From assembly GCA_002070105.1 (NCBI GenBank), contig MWCQ01000011.1, forward strand, positions 32,920 through 96,919: a stretch of 64,000 nucleotides of DNA, in the 5' to 3' direction. The stretch's first letter is position 1; each line of letters starts with the position of its first letter. Shown piece after piece: positions 33,457 to 41,542 of the stretch. Position numbers and translations under genes: made by a program. A model generated the notes under the pieces. It was not told where the DNA came from. It did no database searches and was given only the letters and a program-made list of their open reading frames with translations. The DNA comes from Firmicutes bacterium ADurb.Bin193. GTDB taxonomy: Bacteria; Bacillota; Clostridia; Monoglobales; Firm-18.

Positions 33457-33651
33457 ATGGATGAAAATATAAATGCAAAAATAACATGGGAAAACAACGG
33501 TCAAATAATAGATTCAGTTATGATAATAGCTCCGCAATGCAAAATCAGAGATTACATAATAGAATTTCTACAGAATAAACCAAATCATGTTTTACAAAAG
33601 GATTGGTCAAAATTTGGTGAGATTGGTGATTGTATAAAAATAAATATATAG
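33457..33651 (+). CDS. Small hypothetical protein (64 aa)
   Basis: This acidic/basic mixed protein starts MDENINAKITWENNGQIID and contains a helix IRDYIIEFLQNKPNH. A GCGAGG site lies upstream. It ends 12 bases before the next gene, which has its own site, so the two probably form an operon. No family is recognised. It overlaps the spurious 5' extension of the ParB-like fragment on the other strand. Confidence 0.5.
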   Translation: MDENINAKITWENNGQIIDSVMIIAPQCKIRDYIIEFLQNKPNHVLQKDWSKFGEIGDCIKINI

Positions 33652-33663
33652 AGGTGAACAAAG

Positions 33664-34041
33664 TTGAATAGTGAAATAAAACACAAGTTGGAAAATCTAG
33701 ATAAATTATTTTACATAATTGATGATAAACAAAGATATATACTAACTGGAAGAAACGGAAGAAAAGAAACTTCTGAATTTATTGTTGACTATGATAGAAT
33801 TACTAATTATTTTTATGATATGCAAGAGTTATCAAATAATAAACCATGGGATACATTTACTGAGCGTAAACTATATGATTATTATATGGATATTTTGAGC
33901 CTTTCAAGTATATCCACTATTACAAATAAGGAGAGTTTTAATATAATAAATAATTTTAAAGAAAATCAGCTTATGCAACTTAATAAGCAGTTAGATTTAT
34001 ATATAGAGCTGAAAAAACTATATTCTAAATTTAAAAAATGA
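33664..34041 (+). CDS. Hypothetical protein (125 aa)
   Basis: The protein begins at TTG 33664 after AGAGGTGAAC and is rich in charged helices (FKENQLMQLNKQLDLYIELK near the C-terminus) with a YILTGRNGRKETSEF beta segment. I do not recognise it. It is the last gene before the right end of the element, a position often used for cargo such as immunity or toxin genes; that is context only. Confidence 0.5.
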   Translation: MNSEIKHKLENLDKLFYIIDDKQRYILTGRNGRKETSEFIVDYDRITNYFYDMQELSNNKPWDTFTERKLYDYYMDILSLSSISTITNKESFNIINNFKENQLMQLNKQLDLYIELKKLYSKFKK

Positions 34042-34346
34042 AAGATTTCATAACTAACTATTCAAATTATTTGACAAAAGCCAATGTTATACTGGCTAAT
34101 CTATAAGCATATTATTCATTCTATAGTTTTCTAAGCACATTATATTATTATGGTGGGTTTGTATGGGCATGATATGAAAATGGATTCTAGCATAAAAAGA
34201 ATGGATATTTTGATATGTTTTAAGGGTATAGATAATGGAATACAAAGAGGGATAGAGGGGTACTGAAATTAACATACACGAATTAAACCAATATATAAAT
34301 ACACTCATAAAATGTGCTTATATATAGATTTAATGTTATTAAATTG

Positions 34347-34497
34347 ATTACAATAAACGGACTATTTATCTTGCTTATCTAAGGTAATGTAACAGTTCTA
34401 GTGTTTCTGTTTCTAACACCTTTCTAACACTTTCATAAAAGTTTTAGAATATTGATGCATTGGGGTTTGTTAGGCATTAGGTGTTAAAAAGTGTTCT
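34347..34497. repeat. Right-end repeats of the element
   Basis: This segment holds the second copy of ATTACAATAA..GG.CTATTTATCTTGCT (34347-34375), GGTAATGTAAC (34383-34393), two direct TTCTAACAC copies (34411-34419, 34422-34430) and related inverted units near 34473-34497. It is the expected integrase-binding arm of the right end. The whole gap 34042-34572 has no gene. Confidence 0.6.
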
Positions 34498-34572
34498 AAA
34501 CCCATGGTACAAGCGGAATTGAATAACTTAATATAATTCAGTATAAAGTCAAATAATCAATCGGCACCCAAA

Positions 34573-34578
34573 TTCAGG
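34573..34578 (+). other. Right attachment core
   Basis: TTCAGG is shared with 11801-11806. The following bases (ATCTGGTGG) are host coding sequence that mimics the tRNA-Leu stem (TTCTAGTGG). Confidence 0.75.
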
Positions 34579-34793
34579 ATCTGGTGGAGTCGGATGTTTT
34601 TTATGTCGCCATACTTGAAATCGGCAATACGCTCTTATTTAACAAAAATTTCTGGAATGGCAAAAGGAGCGTGTTTTCGGATATTTGTCCGGGGATGGAG
34701 GAACTCTGCGACATTATAAGGGTATATGAAACCGATGGGCTAATGCTTTATGCTGATATAAAAAATCAGATCGCGCTGTGCGGCAACATATAA
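34575..34793 (+). pseudogene. 3' remainder of the split PEP/pyruvate-binding gene
   Basis: Reading from CAG at 34575, this frame gives Q-DLVESDVFYVAILEIGN and continues to a stop at 34793 (71 residues after Gln). It completes the protein that breaks off at 11805 and lies in the same reading frame once the element is removed. It has no ribosome binding site of its own and is probably not translated. Confidence 0.85.
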
Positions 34794-34877
34794 CCTAAAT
34801 ATAATATGAAGCAAACGCCCGGCACGCGCATTCGCTATTTAACAGGCGCCTGTTTCGCGTTCGTTTTAGACAAAACA

Positions 34878-34899
34878 AAAAGCCCCTGCAGGGGCTTTT
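34878..34899 (+). terminator. Intrinsic terminator downstream of split gene
   Basis: AAAAGCCCC-tgca-GGGGCTTTT forms a strong hairpin with A/T flanks. Confidence 0.75.
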
Positions 34900-34924
34900 G
34901 CTTCGGCATTGTTTCCACAAGGGG

Positions 34925-35010
34925 GAAGCAAGCCCCCTGCCGCCGGCGGCAGGGGGAGGGAAGCATGGCGGCCCCAAGGGCGCCCTTTCGGGCACGCCCG
35001 CCGGCAAGCG
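34925..35010 (+). repeat. Intergenic GC-rich repeat, copy 2
   Basis: AGCCCCCTGCCGCC-GGCGGCAGGGGGAGG is followed by GGCCCCAAGGG and CTTTCGGGCAC. It resembles 5225-5310 in order and orientation. No coding function is seen. Confidence 0.5.
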
Positions 35011-35208
35011 CCAATTCTTTTTTTCTCATTTACCGTGTAGATCTATCGTCGAAAAAAGAAAGCAGGGTTTGGGTTTTTTCATGCACAGGCCGCGTCGCCG
35101 CACTGAAAAATGCGCTTGCGCCGCAGCGGAAAAAATGGTATATTATATCTGTGCATAAAACATATGCCTTTATTTTACTTTCCACAAATGCGTAAAAGGA
35201 TGATAATA

Positions 35209-36501
35209 ATGAATATTTTCAGGCTGGCGGAGCTTACCGAGCAAAAGAAAAAACAGATAATGGCGCGTGCGGAAACCGACATTTCAGAGCAGATGACGCT
35301 TGCAAAGGCAGTGTCGGACGATATAGCGCTGCGCGGCGACGCGGCGGTCATCGAATACACCGCCAAATTCGACCGTGTCAGCCTTACCGCGGATACCATG
35401 AGGGTGACGCCGGCCGAAATCGAGCGCGGGTATGCGCGCTGCGAGCAAAAGGTGCGCGATGCGATCCGGTACGCGGCCGGGAATATACGCGACTTCCACG
35501 AAAAGCAGCTTCCTGAGGAGATGTGGTTCACTACGGTGGATGAAGGCCTGATGGTGGGCGAAAAGACGACCCCTATCGTGGATGTATGTCTGTATGTGCC
35601 GCGCGGCAAGGGCAGCTTTCCTTCTGTGCTTTTGATGCTGGGCATTCCCGCCAAAACGGCAAAGGTGCCCAAGATCGTGGTTGTCACGCCGCCCAACGAA
35701 AAAGGCGAAATCGACGACGCGATTTCAGCGGCCGCAAAGATCATAGGGATAGACGAAATTTACAAGGTGGGCGGTATCCAGGCAGTGGCGGCTGTGGCCT
35801 ATGGCACACAGTCCATACCCAAATGCCACAAGATCATAGGCCCCGGCAACAGCTACGCCACGGCGGCGAAACGCGTGCTTGCCAATCACATAGACGCAGG
35901 CCTGCCTGCCGGGCCGAGTGAAGCGATTATTTTGGCCGACGAGCATGCCGACCCGCATAAGGTGGCGCTTGACTGGATGATTGAGGCGGAGCACGGCCCC
36001 GATTCGGCCGCGCTCTTAGTGACCCACAGCGCCGAGCTGGTACAGAGGGTTTTGCCCATTGTGGAGGGCCAGCTTGCCAAGATCAGTGAAAAGCGGCGGG
36101 AATTTATCAAAACCAATTTTTCCGCTTACGGCGGCGTCATTATAACCGATTCGCTTGAGCAATCCATTGATTTTGTCAACGAATATGCGCCAGAGCATAT
36201 GGAAGTTATGTGTAAAAATCCTTTTGATATTCTGCCCGGCATCAAAAACGCCGGTGAGATTTTGCTTGGGGAATATACCCCTATCACCCTTTGCAACTTT
36301 CTTTTGGGACCAAACGCCATTCTACCCACAGGCGGCTTTGCGAAGACGTATTCCAGTGTTTCGGTATTCGACTTTTTAAAGCGTTCCTCCATTGGCTACG
36401 CTTCAAAGCAGGGTTTTGAGCGTGTTCGTGAGGCGGCCGATATCCTGGCAACCGCGGAAGGCTTTGACACACACGCGCTGGCTGTGCGCGAGAGGAAATA
36501 G
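35209..36501 (+). CDS. hisD: Histidinol dehydrogenase
   Basis: The 430-residue enzyme oxidises L-histidinol to L-histidine with two NAD+, the last two steps of histidine synthesis. Family signatures are GPGNSYATAAKR, AGPSEAIILADEHADP, the catalytic-loop motif EHGPDSAALLVT and the EYAPEHMEV region; the length is normal. ATG 35209 follows AAAGGATG. It starts a same-strand series with a hisB-like gene, a HAD hydrolase and a fumarase-type subunit. No other his genes appear in the window, so either the pathway is scattered or this cluster has another use. Confidence 0.92.
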   Translation: MNIFRLAELTEQKKKQIMARAETDISEQMTLAKAVSDDIALRGDAAVIEYTAKFDRVSLTADTMRVTPAEIERGYARCEQKVRDAIRYAAGNIRDFHEKQLPEEMWFTTVDEGLMVGEKTTPIVDVCLYVPRGKGSFPSVLLMLGIPAKTAKVPKIVVVTPPNEKGEIDDAISAAAKIIGIDEIYKVGGIQAVAAVAYGTQSIPKCHKIIGPGNSYATAAKRVLANHIDAGLPAGPSEAIILADEHADPHKVALDWMIEAEHGPDSAALLVTHSAELVQRVLPIVEGQLAKISEKRREFIKTNFSAYGGVIITDSLEQSIDFVNEYAPEHMEVMCKNPFDILPGIKNAGEILLGEYTPITLCNFLLGPNAILPTGGFAKTYSSVSVFDFLKRSSIGYASKQGFERVREAADILATAEGFDTHALAVRERK

Positions 36502-36601
36502 AGGGCTTGCGAAAGGACAAGCAGCGGCCTGATGGGGCCAGCTTACTATAAATCAAAAAATAACTATTTGCCAGCTTTGTACGGCAGATTGGAGTGATCG
36601 C

Positions 36602-37225
36602 ATGAAACCCATTAAGGTAGAAAGAAAAACAACCGAATCGCACATGACGGTGATCCTGGATTTTTCGCCCATCACGGCGGACTACCGCAGCAGGATCAAA
36701 ACCCCCATGCCGTTTTTAAGCCACATGATTGAGCATATTGTATGGCGCGGCGGGTTTTTGGTGTCTACCGATGTGCGCCTGGACGAATTTGTGCTGGGGC
36801 ATGTGATCTGCGAGGATCTCGGCATATGCCTTGGCAAGGCCGTGGGCAAGTATGTATCGGCCATGACCGACGAGGGCGTCGCCGGCTACGGCGCCGGGCT
36901 GGGTATCATTGACGAGGCCAAGGCCGAATGTGCGGTCAGCTTCGAGAGCCGTGCGTACGCCGACATTGACCTTGGGGGCCTTGCGATACCGGACGAGGTC
37001 GAGGGCATGAAATGCGAGGATCTGGTGACCTTCCTTGAAGGCTTCGCCCAGGGCGCGTGCTGCACGCTGCACCTTGAGCTGAAAAAGGGTCAGAATGCGC
37101 ATCACATCTGGGAAGCGGCTTTCCGTGCGTTTGGTATCGCGCTTGGCGCAGCGCTCGCCCAAAACCCGGCAAGGCACGGCATGACAAGCGGCGTGGCGGG
37201 CGCCGTTAAATTTACCATCGAATAA
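36602..37225 (+). CDS. Divergent imidazoleglycerol-phosphate dehydratase-like protein
   Basis: The 207-residue protein follows the HisB fold: RKTTESH, PFLSHMIEH, CEDLGICLGKA, DEAKAECAVSFESR and GQNAHHIWEAAFRAF are all in order. Several residues conserved in true enzymes are changed: the HHTxED metal motif reads GHVICED (first His lost), the HGGF histidine is Arg (WRGGF), and PMDEA reads IIDEA. The length matches monofunctional HisB. A TGGAGTGATC site precedes the ATG. It lies directly after hisD, which argues for a histidine-related role, but the lost ligands suggest altered or absent dehydratase activity. Confidence 0.75.
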   Translation: MKPIKVERKTTESHMTVILDFSPITADYRSRIKTPMPFLSHMIEHIVWRGGFLVSTDVRLDEFVLGHVICEDLGICLGKAVGKYVSAMTDEGVAGYGAGLGIIDEAKAECAVSFESRAYADIDLGGLAIPDEVEGMKCEDLVTFLEGFAQGACCTLHLELKKGQNAHHIWEAAFRAFGIALGAALAQNPARHGMTSGVAGAVKFTIE

Positions 37226-37245
37226 ACCGGAGGAAAAGGGGCGAC

Positions 37246-38256
37246 ATGGCAAACTTGCAACCATTTTTGGATAAATACAAGGTGATCCTTTTCGATATGG
37301 ACGGTGTGATCACCAGTGAGCAGGGTTATTGGAACTGCGCGGCTCTCACCGTACACGAGATGCTGCGTTCATCGCACTGCCTTGGCAGCGAAGATTTTAA
37401 CAGGGCGGCGGCGGTGGCAAATCTTGAAAACGTACGCAAAGCAGTGTTTGCAAACGGCAAGACTATTGCCCTTCTCAAGGAAAAGGGCGTAAACAGCAAC
37501 TGGGACCTTGCCTATGTGGTGATATGCATTTCACTGATTTTAGGCAATACCAGCGATTATGAGGCGGTTTACCGCTATGCGCAAGGGTTGGGCGACGACA
37601 TTCTTTCCGAATATGACAGACTGGCAGGCCTGGCCGCAAAGGCGCTGGGCAGGCCGCCCAAATGGAGCGAGCGGCTGGGCGAGATGTGGACGCAGCAGCA
37701 GAAGCTGTTTCAGCTGTACTACATAGGTACAGACGAGTTTGACGGACTGATCCAAAACGAGATGCCCATTATTCCCCTGCCGGAGCTCTATGACCTGCTC
37801 TCCTCACTTTGCGAAGCCGGCAAGCAATTGGGCTACGGCACAGGCAGGCTGGCGTTTGAAACGCTTCATCCCCTCAGGCTCTGGCATGTGGATGCGTTTT
37901 TCGCGCCGCAGCGCCGTATCTGCTATGATGAAGTGATAAATGCAGAGGAGCGTCTGGCGGCGGCGGGCCGGAACGTGCGCCTGACCAAGCCGCACCCCTA
38001 CATGTTTTTGCAGGGGCTCTACGGGCTTGACTATCCGCCCGAAAAGCTGATTGACGGCGATTACGACAAATCCGCCATAGCGGAAGTCTTGGTGGTGGGC
38101 GACGCCGGGGCCGACATTTATGCCGCACAGGCGATGGGCGCGGATTTCTGCGCAGTGCTCACGGGCGTGGCGGGCCAGGCGGCGCGCGGGTATTTTGAAG
38201 GCGTTGGCGCACAGTATATTTTAGATTCTGTCCGGGATATGATGACCAGTGAATAA
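37246..38256 (+). CDS. HAD-family hydrolase
   Basis: This 336-residue protein is a haloacid dehalogenase-type phosphatase: motif I FDMDGVITS (residues ~16-24, nucleophile Asp followed two residues later by Asp), a large helical cap with LAYVVICISLIL, and motif IV VVGDAGADIYAAQAMG near the C-terminus. It is longer than typical small phosphatases because of the cap. It starts 20 bases after the hisB-like gene with a GGAGG site. A histidinol-phosphatase role is possible from context but not shown by sequence. Confidence 0.8.
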   Translation: MANLQPFLDKYKVILFDMDGVITSEQGYWNCAALTVHEMLRSSHCLGSEDFNRAAAVANLENVRKAVFANGKTIALLKEKGVNSNWDLAYVVICISLILGNTSDYEAVYRYAQGLGDDILSEYDRLAGLAAKALGRPPKWSERLGEMWTQQQKLFQLYYIGTDEFDGLIQNEMPIIPLPELYDLLSSLCEAGKQLGYGTGRLAFETLHPLRLWHVDAFFAPQRRICYDEVINAEERLAAAGRNVRLTKPHPYMFLQGLYGLDYPPEKLIDGDYDKSAIAEVLVVGDAGADIYAAQAMGADFCAVLTGVAGQAARGYFEGVGAQYILDSVRDMMTSE

Positions 38257-38308
38257 ACGTGCTGCCCCGGCGGCTTAAACCATGATCAACGATTAAAGAG
38301 GAACAAAA

Positions 38309-38857
38309 ATGATAAAGATTTCCACACCGCTTACCAAGGATATTGTAAAAATGCTTACTGCAGGCGACCGGGTGCTGATATCAGGCTATCTCTACACCGC
38401 CCGCGACGCCGCGCACAGGCGGATAACCGAGGCGTTGGCGCGTGGTGAAGAACTGCCGTTTGACATAAAGGACCAGATCATCTATTATGCGGGCCCTGCT
38501 CCGGCCAAGCCCGGCGACGTTATCGGATCGTGCGGTCCCACAACCAGCGGCCGTGTTGACATCTACACGCCCCGCTTGATCGAGCTCGGCCTTTCGGGCA
38601 TGCTTGGCAAGGGCGAGAGGAGCGACGCTGTTGTGCAGGCTATGAAGGCGCATACGGCGGTGTATTTTGCGGCGGTGGGCGGAGCCGGCGCTTTGATCGC
38701 GCAATGCGTGACGGCCGCAGAGCCTGTCGCTTACGCAGACCTTGGCGCAGAGGCGATTGTGCGCCTTACGGTACGCGACCTGCCTGCCGTTGTGGTGATT
38801 GACTCAAACGGGGGCAACGCTTATGTCGATGGGAAAGCCGAATACCGGAAGATTTAG
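38309..38857 (+). CDS. Fumarate hydratase/tartrate dehydratase beta subunit
   Basis: The 182-residue protein matches the C-terminal (beta) subunit of class I iron-sulfur hydro-lyases: ISTPLTKDIVKMLTAGD at the N-terminus, LISGYLYTARDAAHRRI, YYAGPAPAKPGDVIGSCGPTTSGRVD and MLGKGERSD. The beta subunit provides part of the active site, whereas the [4Fe-4S] ligands are on the alpha subunit, which is not encoded next to it here. It follows the HAD gene in the same direction. An alpha-subunit gene elsewhere is expected. Confidence 0.88.
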   Translation: MIKISTPLTKDIVKMLTAGDRVLISGYLYTARDAAHRRITEALARGEELPFDIKDQIIYYAGPAPAKPGDVIGSCGPTTSGRVDIYTPRLIELGLSGMLGKGERSDAVVQAMKAHTAVYFAAVGGAGALIAQCVTAAEPVAYADLGAEAIVRLTVRDLPAVVVIDSNGGNAYVDGKAEYRKI

Positions 38858-38894
38858 GGCTGAATATTCAGCCTTTTTTGCCCTGTATAGAATA

Positions 38895-39061
38895 TTAGAA
38901 CCTGTATTCATAAGTAAGAGATGCTGGATTTGCGAGGAATTTTCCGTCTATGCAAGGCGGAAAAGGCGCGAATATCCGTCGATATTTAAGCCTTTGACAA
39001 CGATGCAGAGGCGGAAAAGACCCGCAAAGGCGGTGTTTCGAACTATGAATACAGGTTCTTA
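38895..39061 (-). mobile_element. MITE-like element with 18-bp terminal inverted repeats
   Basis: TTAGAACCTGTATTCATA (38895-38912) pairs with TATGAATACAGGTTCTTA (39044-39061), 17 of 18 matching. The interior, in reverse complement, resembles the interiors of the repeats at 1-112 and 41373-41536. It contains no transposase; an 87-codon frame crossing it is spurious. It sits between the fumarase-type gene and the recombinase gene. Confidence 0.65.
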
Positions 39062-39083
39062 GTATAGAGGAGGTGTCCCTGGG

Positions 39084-40139
39084 GTGTCGCAGCTGTCTTA
39101 CTTAAAAGAACGTCTTTCCAATCTGCCCGATTTTGTATTTACCTTTATCCAAAGCTATTATGACGGCGAAAGCGTCAACACGCAGCTGGCCTACAGCATA
39201 GATATCACGACCTATCTGGTATTTTTGCAGAAATACCGCTATCCCGATATGGAAAAGCTTGAGGACTTCACGCCCGGACATCTGGATGGCGTGACGGTGG
39301 ATGATCTGATCAATTTCAAGGCTTACCTGCGTGAATACGAAATCGTTACGCAGACCATATCGGGCGAACCAATGCGGCGCACGGTGCGCAACTCCAATTA
39401 CGGCATCAACCGCAAGCTGTCCGCCATACGCTCGCTGTATTCTTATCTTTACAAAACCGATAAAATAGAAAAAAACGTGACCGAGAAGGTCACCTTTGCA
39501 AATATCAGCCAGAAGATCAAAAAGCCGCTCACCGCGCAGGAGACCGTGCGTATATTGGATGTGATTTTCAACGGCGAGCGGTATTACGCCGGGCGCGACC
39601 TTGCCGAGTATCTGAACCGCAAGCAGCGGGATATCGCTATATTTATAGCGTATCTGGGCACCGGCGTGCGCGTGAGCGAGCTTGTTAACCTTAACATTTA
39701 TGATTTGTGTTTCGACACCTCATCCTTTATCGTAACGCGCAAGGGCGGCGAGCAGCAGGAAATTTTTATGCCTGTGCAGGTGGAGCAGGAGCTTTTGGCC
39801 TACCTTGAGCAGCGCAAAAAAATAAACGCGGCCGACAAAAACGCGTTGTTTGTCAGCCGTACAGGCAAGCGCCTTACTATAGGCGCTGTGGAGCGCAATT
39901 TAAAACGTTACTGCTATACCGCGGGCGTGATGCACAAGGACAAAACACGCCCCCACGCGCTGCGCCGTACGTTTGCGTGCCGCCTTTTAGAGGACGGCGT
40001 GGATATCAAAATGGTGGCCGATTTAATGGGGCACCGCAATATAGAGGTGACCCACAAATATTACGCCCAGTATGCCTCCAAGGCACGAAAGGAAATCATG
40101 CGAAACTTCGAGATCCTTTCGACGGACATAACCATTTAA
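39084..40139 (+). CDS. XerS-like tyrosine recombinase
   Basis: This 351-residue recombinase has an N-terminal core-binding domain and a catalytic domain with TGVRVSELVNL, PHALRRTFA (H..R), LMGHRNIEVTHKYY (His and the catalytic Tyr). The length and the N-terminal YSIDITTYLVFLQKY segment fit XerS-type single recombinases that resolve chromosome dimers in some Bacillota. It starts at GTG 39084 after AGGAGG (spacing about 11). No element boundaries flank it, so it is probably a housekeeping gene. The MITE-like repeat lies just upstream and may separate it from its original promoter. Confidence 0.8.
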   Translation: MSQLSYLKERLSNLPDFVFTFIQSYYDGESVNTQLAYSIDITTYLVFLQKYRYPDMEKLEDFTPGHLDGVTVDDLINFKAYLREYEIVTQTISGEPMRRTVRNSNYGINRKLSAIRSLYSYLYKTDKIEKNVTEKVTFANISQKIKKPLTAQETVRILDVIFNGERYYAGRDLAEYLNRKQRDIAIFIAYLGTGVRVSELVNLNIYDLCFDTSSFIVTRKGGEQQEIFMPVQVEQELLAYLEQRKKINAADKNALFVSRTGKRLTIGAVERNLKRYCYTAGVMHKDKTRPHALRRTFACRLLEDGVDIKMVADLMGHRNIEVTHKYYAQYASKARKEIMRNFEILSTDITI

Positions 40140-40163
40140 AACAGACGAAGGGATTGGTCGGAT

Positions 40164-41321
40164 ATGACATTATGGGTTAAAATACTGCTTAGCGTGATTA
40201 GTGTTGCCGCAGCATTTTTCGGCGGCTTTATTGTGCTTTTTATGGTTGCGTTTGGCGGCGCGGGGGAGTTTTATCAGGTGCTTGTCCCGATATGCGTTGT
40301 AACGATTCTGTTGTTTATACTTGCGCAGATTTGGGGATGGTCAAAGCCTAAAAACAGGCTTATCGCGGTCACGGCGATATTGGGTGTCGTGCTGCTTAGC
40401 GTAGCGGGCTTTGAAAGTTATAAAGCATATGACAACAGCTTTGACAAGGTGAATGAGCAAGGCGTGAACTTAGAACAGTATGCGCCTTTTAAGGATAATA
40501 CCAAAGCGGTGTCGCTTGATGAGCCTTCAACCCTGAGGCTAGCTTCTTACATCCCTAAAGTTGACGGGGCAACAGCGCTTTATCCGTTATACTCAGCTTT
40601 TGTTCAAGCGACCTTTTCACAGGAGGAGTATCATAAATATCCTTGGTTTGTTACCTGTTCCAATACTATTTATGCTTACGACAAATTAATAAACGGTGAA
40701 ACGGATGTTATTTTTGTTGCCGCGCCTTCAAAGGAGCAATTAAAAAAAGCACAGGACAAGGGAGTAGCGCTAAAATTGACCCCGATTGGCCGGGAGGCTT
40801 TTGTCTTTTTTGTAAACGTCAAAAATCCTGTGAATAATCTTTCCACAGATGATATCCAGAAAATATATTCCGGCAAGGCCGATAATTGGCAGGAATTCGG
40901 CGGCAAAAATGCTGGTATACGGGCGTTTCAGCGCCCGGAAAACTCCGGCAGCCAAACAATGCTAAAGAAGATCATGGGCGATACGCCGCTGATGATACCG
41001 CCAAAGGAGGATGTGGTGGCAGGCATGGGCGGTATCATAAAACAGGTATCTGCCTACAAAAATTATGATAACGCTGTCGGATACTCATTTTTGTATTTTG
41101 CAAGCGAGATGGTGAAGGATAATAAAATAAAACTGTTATCCATAGGCGGTGTTGCGCCTGCAAGGGAAAATGTGGCAAACAAAACCTATCCGTATTCCGC
41201 TGAATTTTATGCCGTAACGGCTGGGACCAAAAATGAGAACGTACAGAAGCTGATCGACTGGATATTATCCGGGCAAGGGCAGTACATCGTTGAAAAAACA
41301 GGATACACGCCTCTGCAATAG
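40164..41321 (+). CDS. Membrane-anchored PstS-like solute-binding protein
   Basis: The 385-residue protein has three N-terminal hydrophobic helices (about residues 5-32, 38-58 and 67-85) and then a PBP-II domain with the PstS-type ligand pattern: PKVDGATALYPLYSAFV, INGETDVIFVAAPS, ENSGSQTMLKKIMG and AVGYSFLYFA. Ordinary PstS proteins are lipoproteins with no such membrane part, so this may be a membrane-tethered sensor-like form. No pst transporter genes follow. The ligand is probably an oxyanion such as phosphate, by homology only. It starts 24 bases after the recombinase stop. Confidence 0.75.
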   Translation: MTLWVKILLSVISVAAAFFGGFIVLFMVAFGGAGEFYQVLVPICVVTILLFILAQIWGWSKPKNRLIAVTAILGVVLLSVAGFESYKAYDNSFDKVNEQGVNLEQYAPFKDNTKAVSLDEPSTLRLASYIPKVDGATALYPLYSAFVQATFSQEEYHKYPWFVTCSNTIYAYDKLINGETDVIFVAAPSKEQLKKAQDKGVALKLTPIGREAFVFFVNVKNPVNNLSTDDIQKIYSGKADNWQEFGGKNAGIRAFQRPENSGSQTMLKKIMGDTPLMIPPKEDVVAGMGGIIKQVSAYKNYDNAVGYSFLYFASEMVKDNKIKLLSIGGVAPARENVANKTYPYSAEFYAVTAGTKNENVQKLIDWILSGQGQYIVEKTGYTPLQ

Positions 41322-41372
41322 GCATTGCACAGCAGTGCCGGCTTGCTGTCAACAGACCTGAGACCATTTGTC

Positions 41373-41536
41373 TAGGGTGCGTCTTCAAATAGTCAAAACA
41401 CCTAAAAATGGCTGTTTTTCCGTCATACCTTGTTATCGGAAGCTTAAATACACAAAGTATTCGCGCTTCCTTCCGCCGCGTCTGACGAAAAAACATCTCA
41501 TTTTTATGCACTCTGTCTAGTTGAAGACACACCCTA
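41373..41536 (+). mobile_element. MITE-like element with 16-bp terminal inverted repeats
   Basis: TAGGGTGCGTCTTCAA (41373-41388) pairs with TTGAAGACACACCCTA (41521-41536), 15 of 16 matching. The interior (41420-41512) is homologous to 1-112 and, reversed, to 38930-39035, although the terminal repeats differ from those of the 38895 copy. The right end abuts the start of the next gene by 6 bases. Confidence 0.65.
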
Positions 41537-41542
41537 ACCAAA

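Larger units (their letters stand above)
11801..34578. mobile_element. Composite integrative element (~22.8 kb) in PEP-binding gene
   Basis: The boundaries are set by the split host gene: codons for ...GSHMFQ end at 11805 and DLVESDVFY... resume at 34578, in frame if the interval is removed. Both junctions carry TTCAGG. The left end holds tRNA-Leu 3' sequence and an integrase; arm-type repeats TTCTAACAC occur at both ends (11939-11960 and 34411-34432). The interior is visibly more AT-rich than the flanks. A second integrase/tRNA-Lys module inside (29546-30608) shows it is composite. No capsid, terminase, relaxase or type IV secretion gene is present. Confidence 0.85.

Noticed and set aside
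33412..33487. 5' extension of the ParB-like frame
   Set aside because: The residues are hydrophobic low-complexity sequence unlike ParB and overlap a better-supported gene on the other strand.
11801..34578. Complete prophage
   Set aside because: No terminase, portal, capsid, tail tube, holin or lysin gene is seen; only Rha-type, fibre-like and HNH genes hint at phage ancestry.
11801..34578. Integrative conjugative element
   Set aside because: No relaxase, coupling protein or type IV secretion component was found.
38799..39062. 87-codon frame over the MITE-like repeat
   Set aside because: It starts inside the fumarase-type gene and runs through the inverted repeats with no ribosome binding site.
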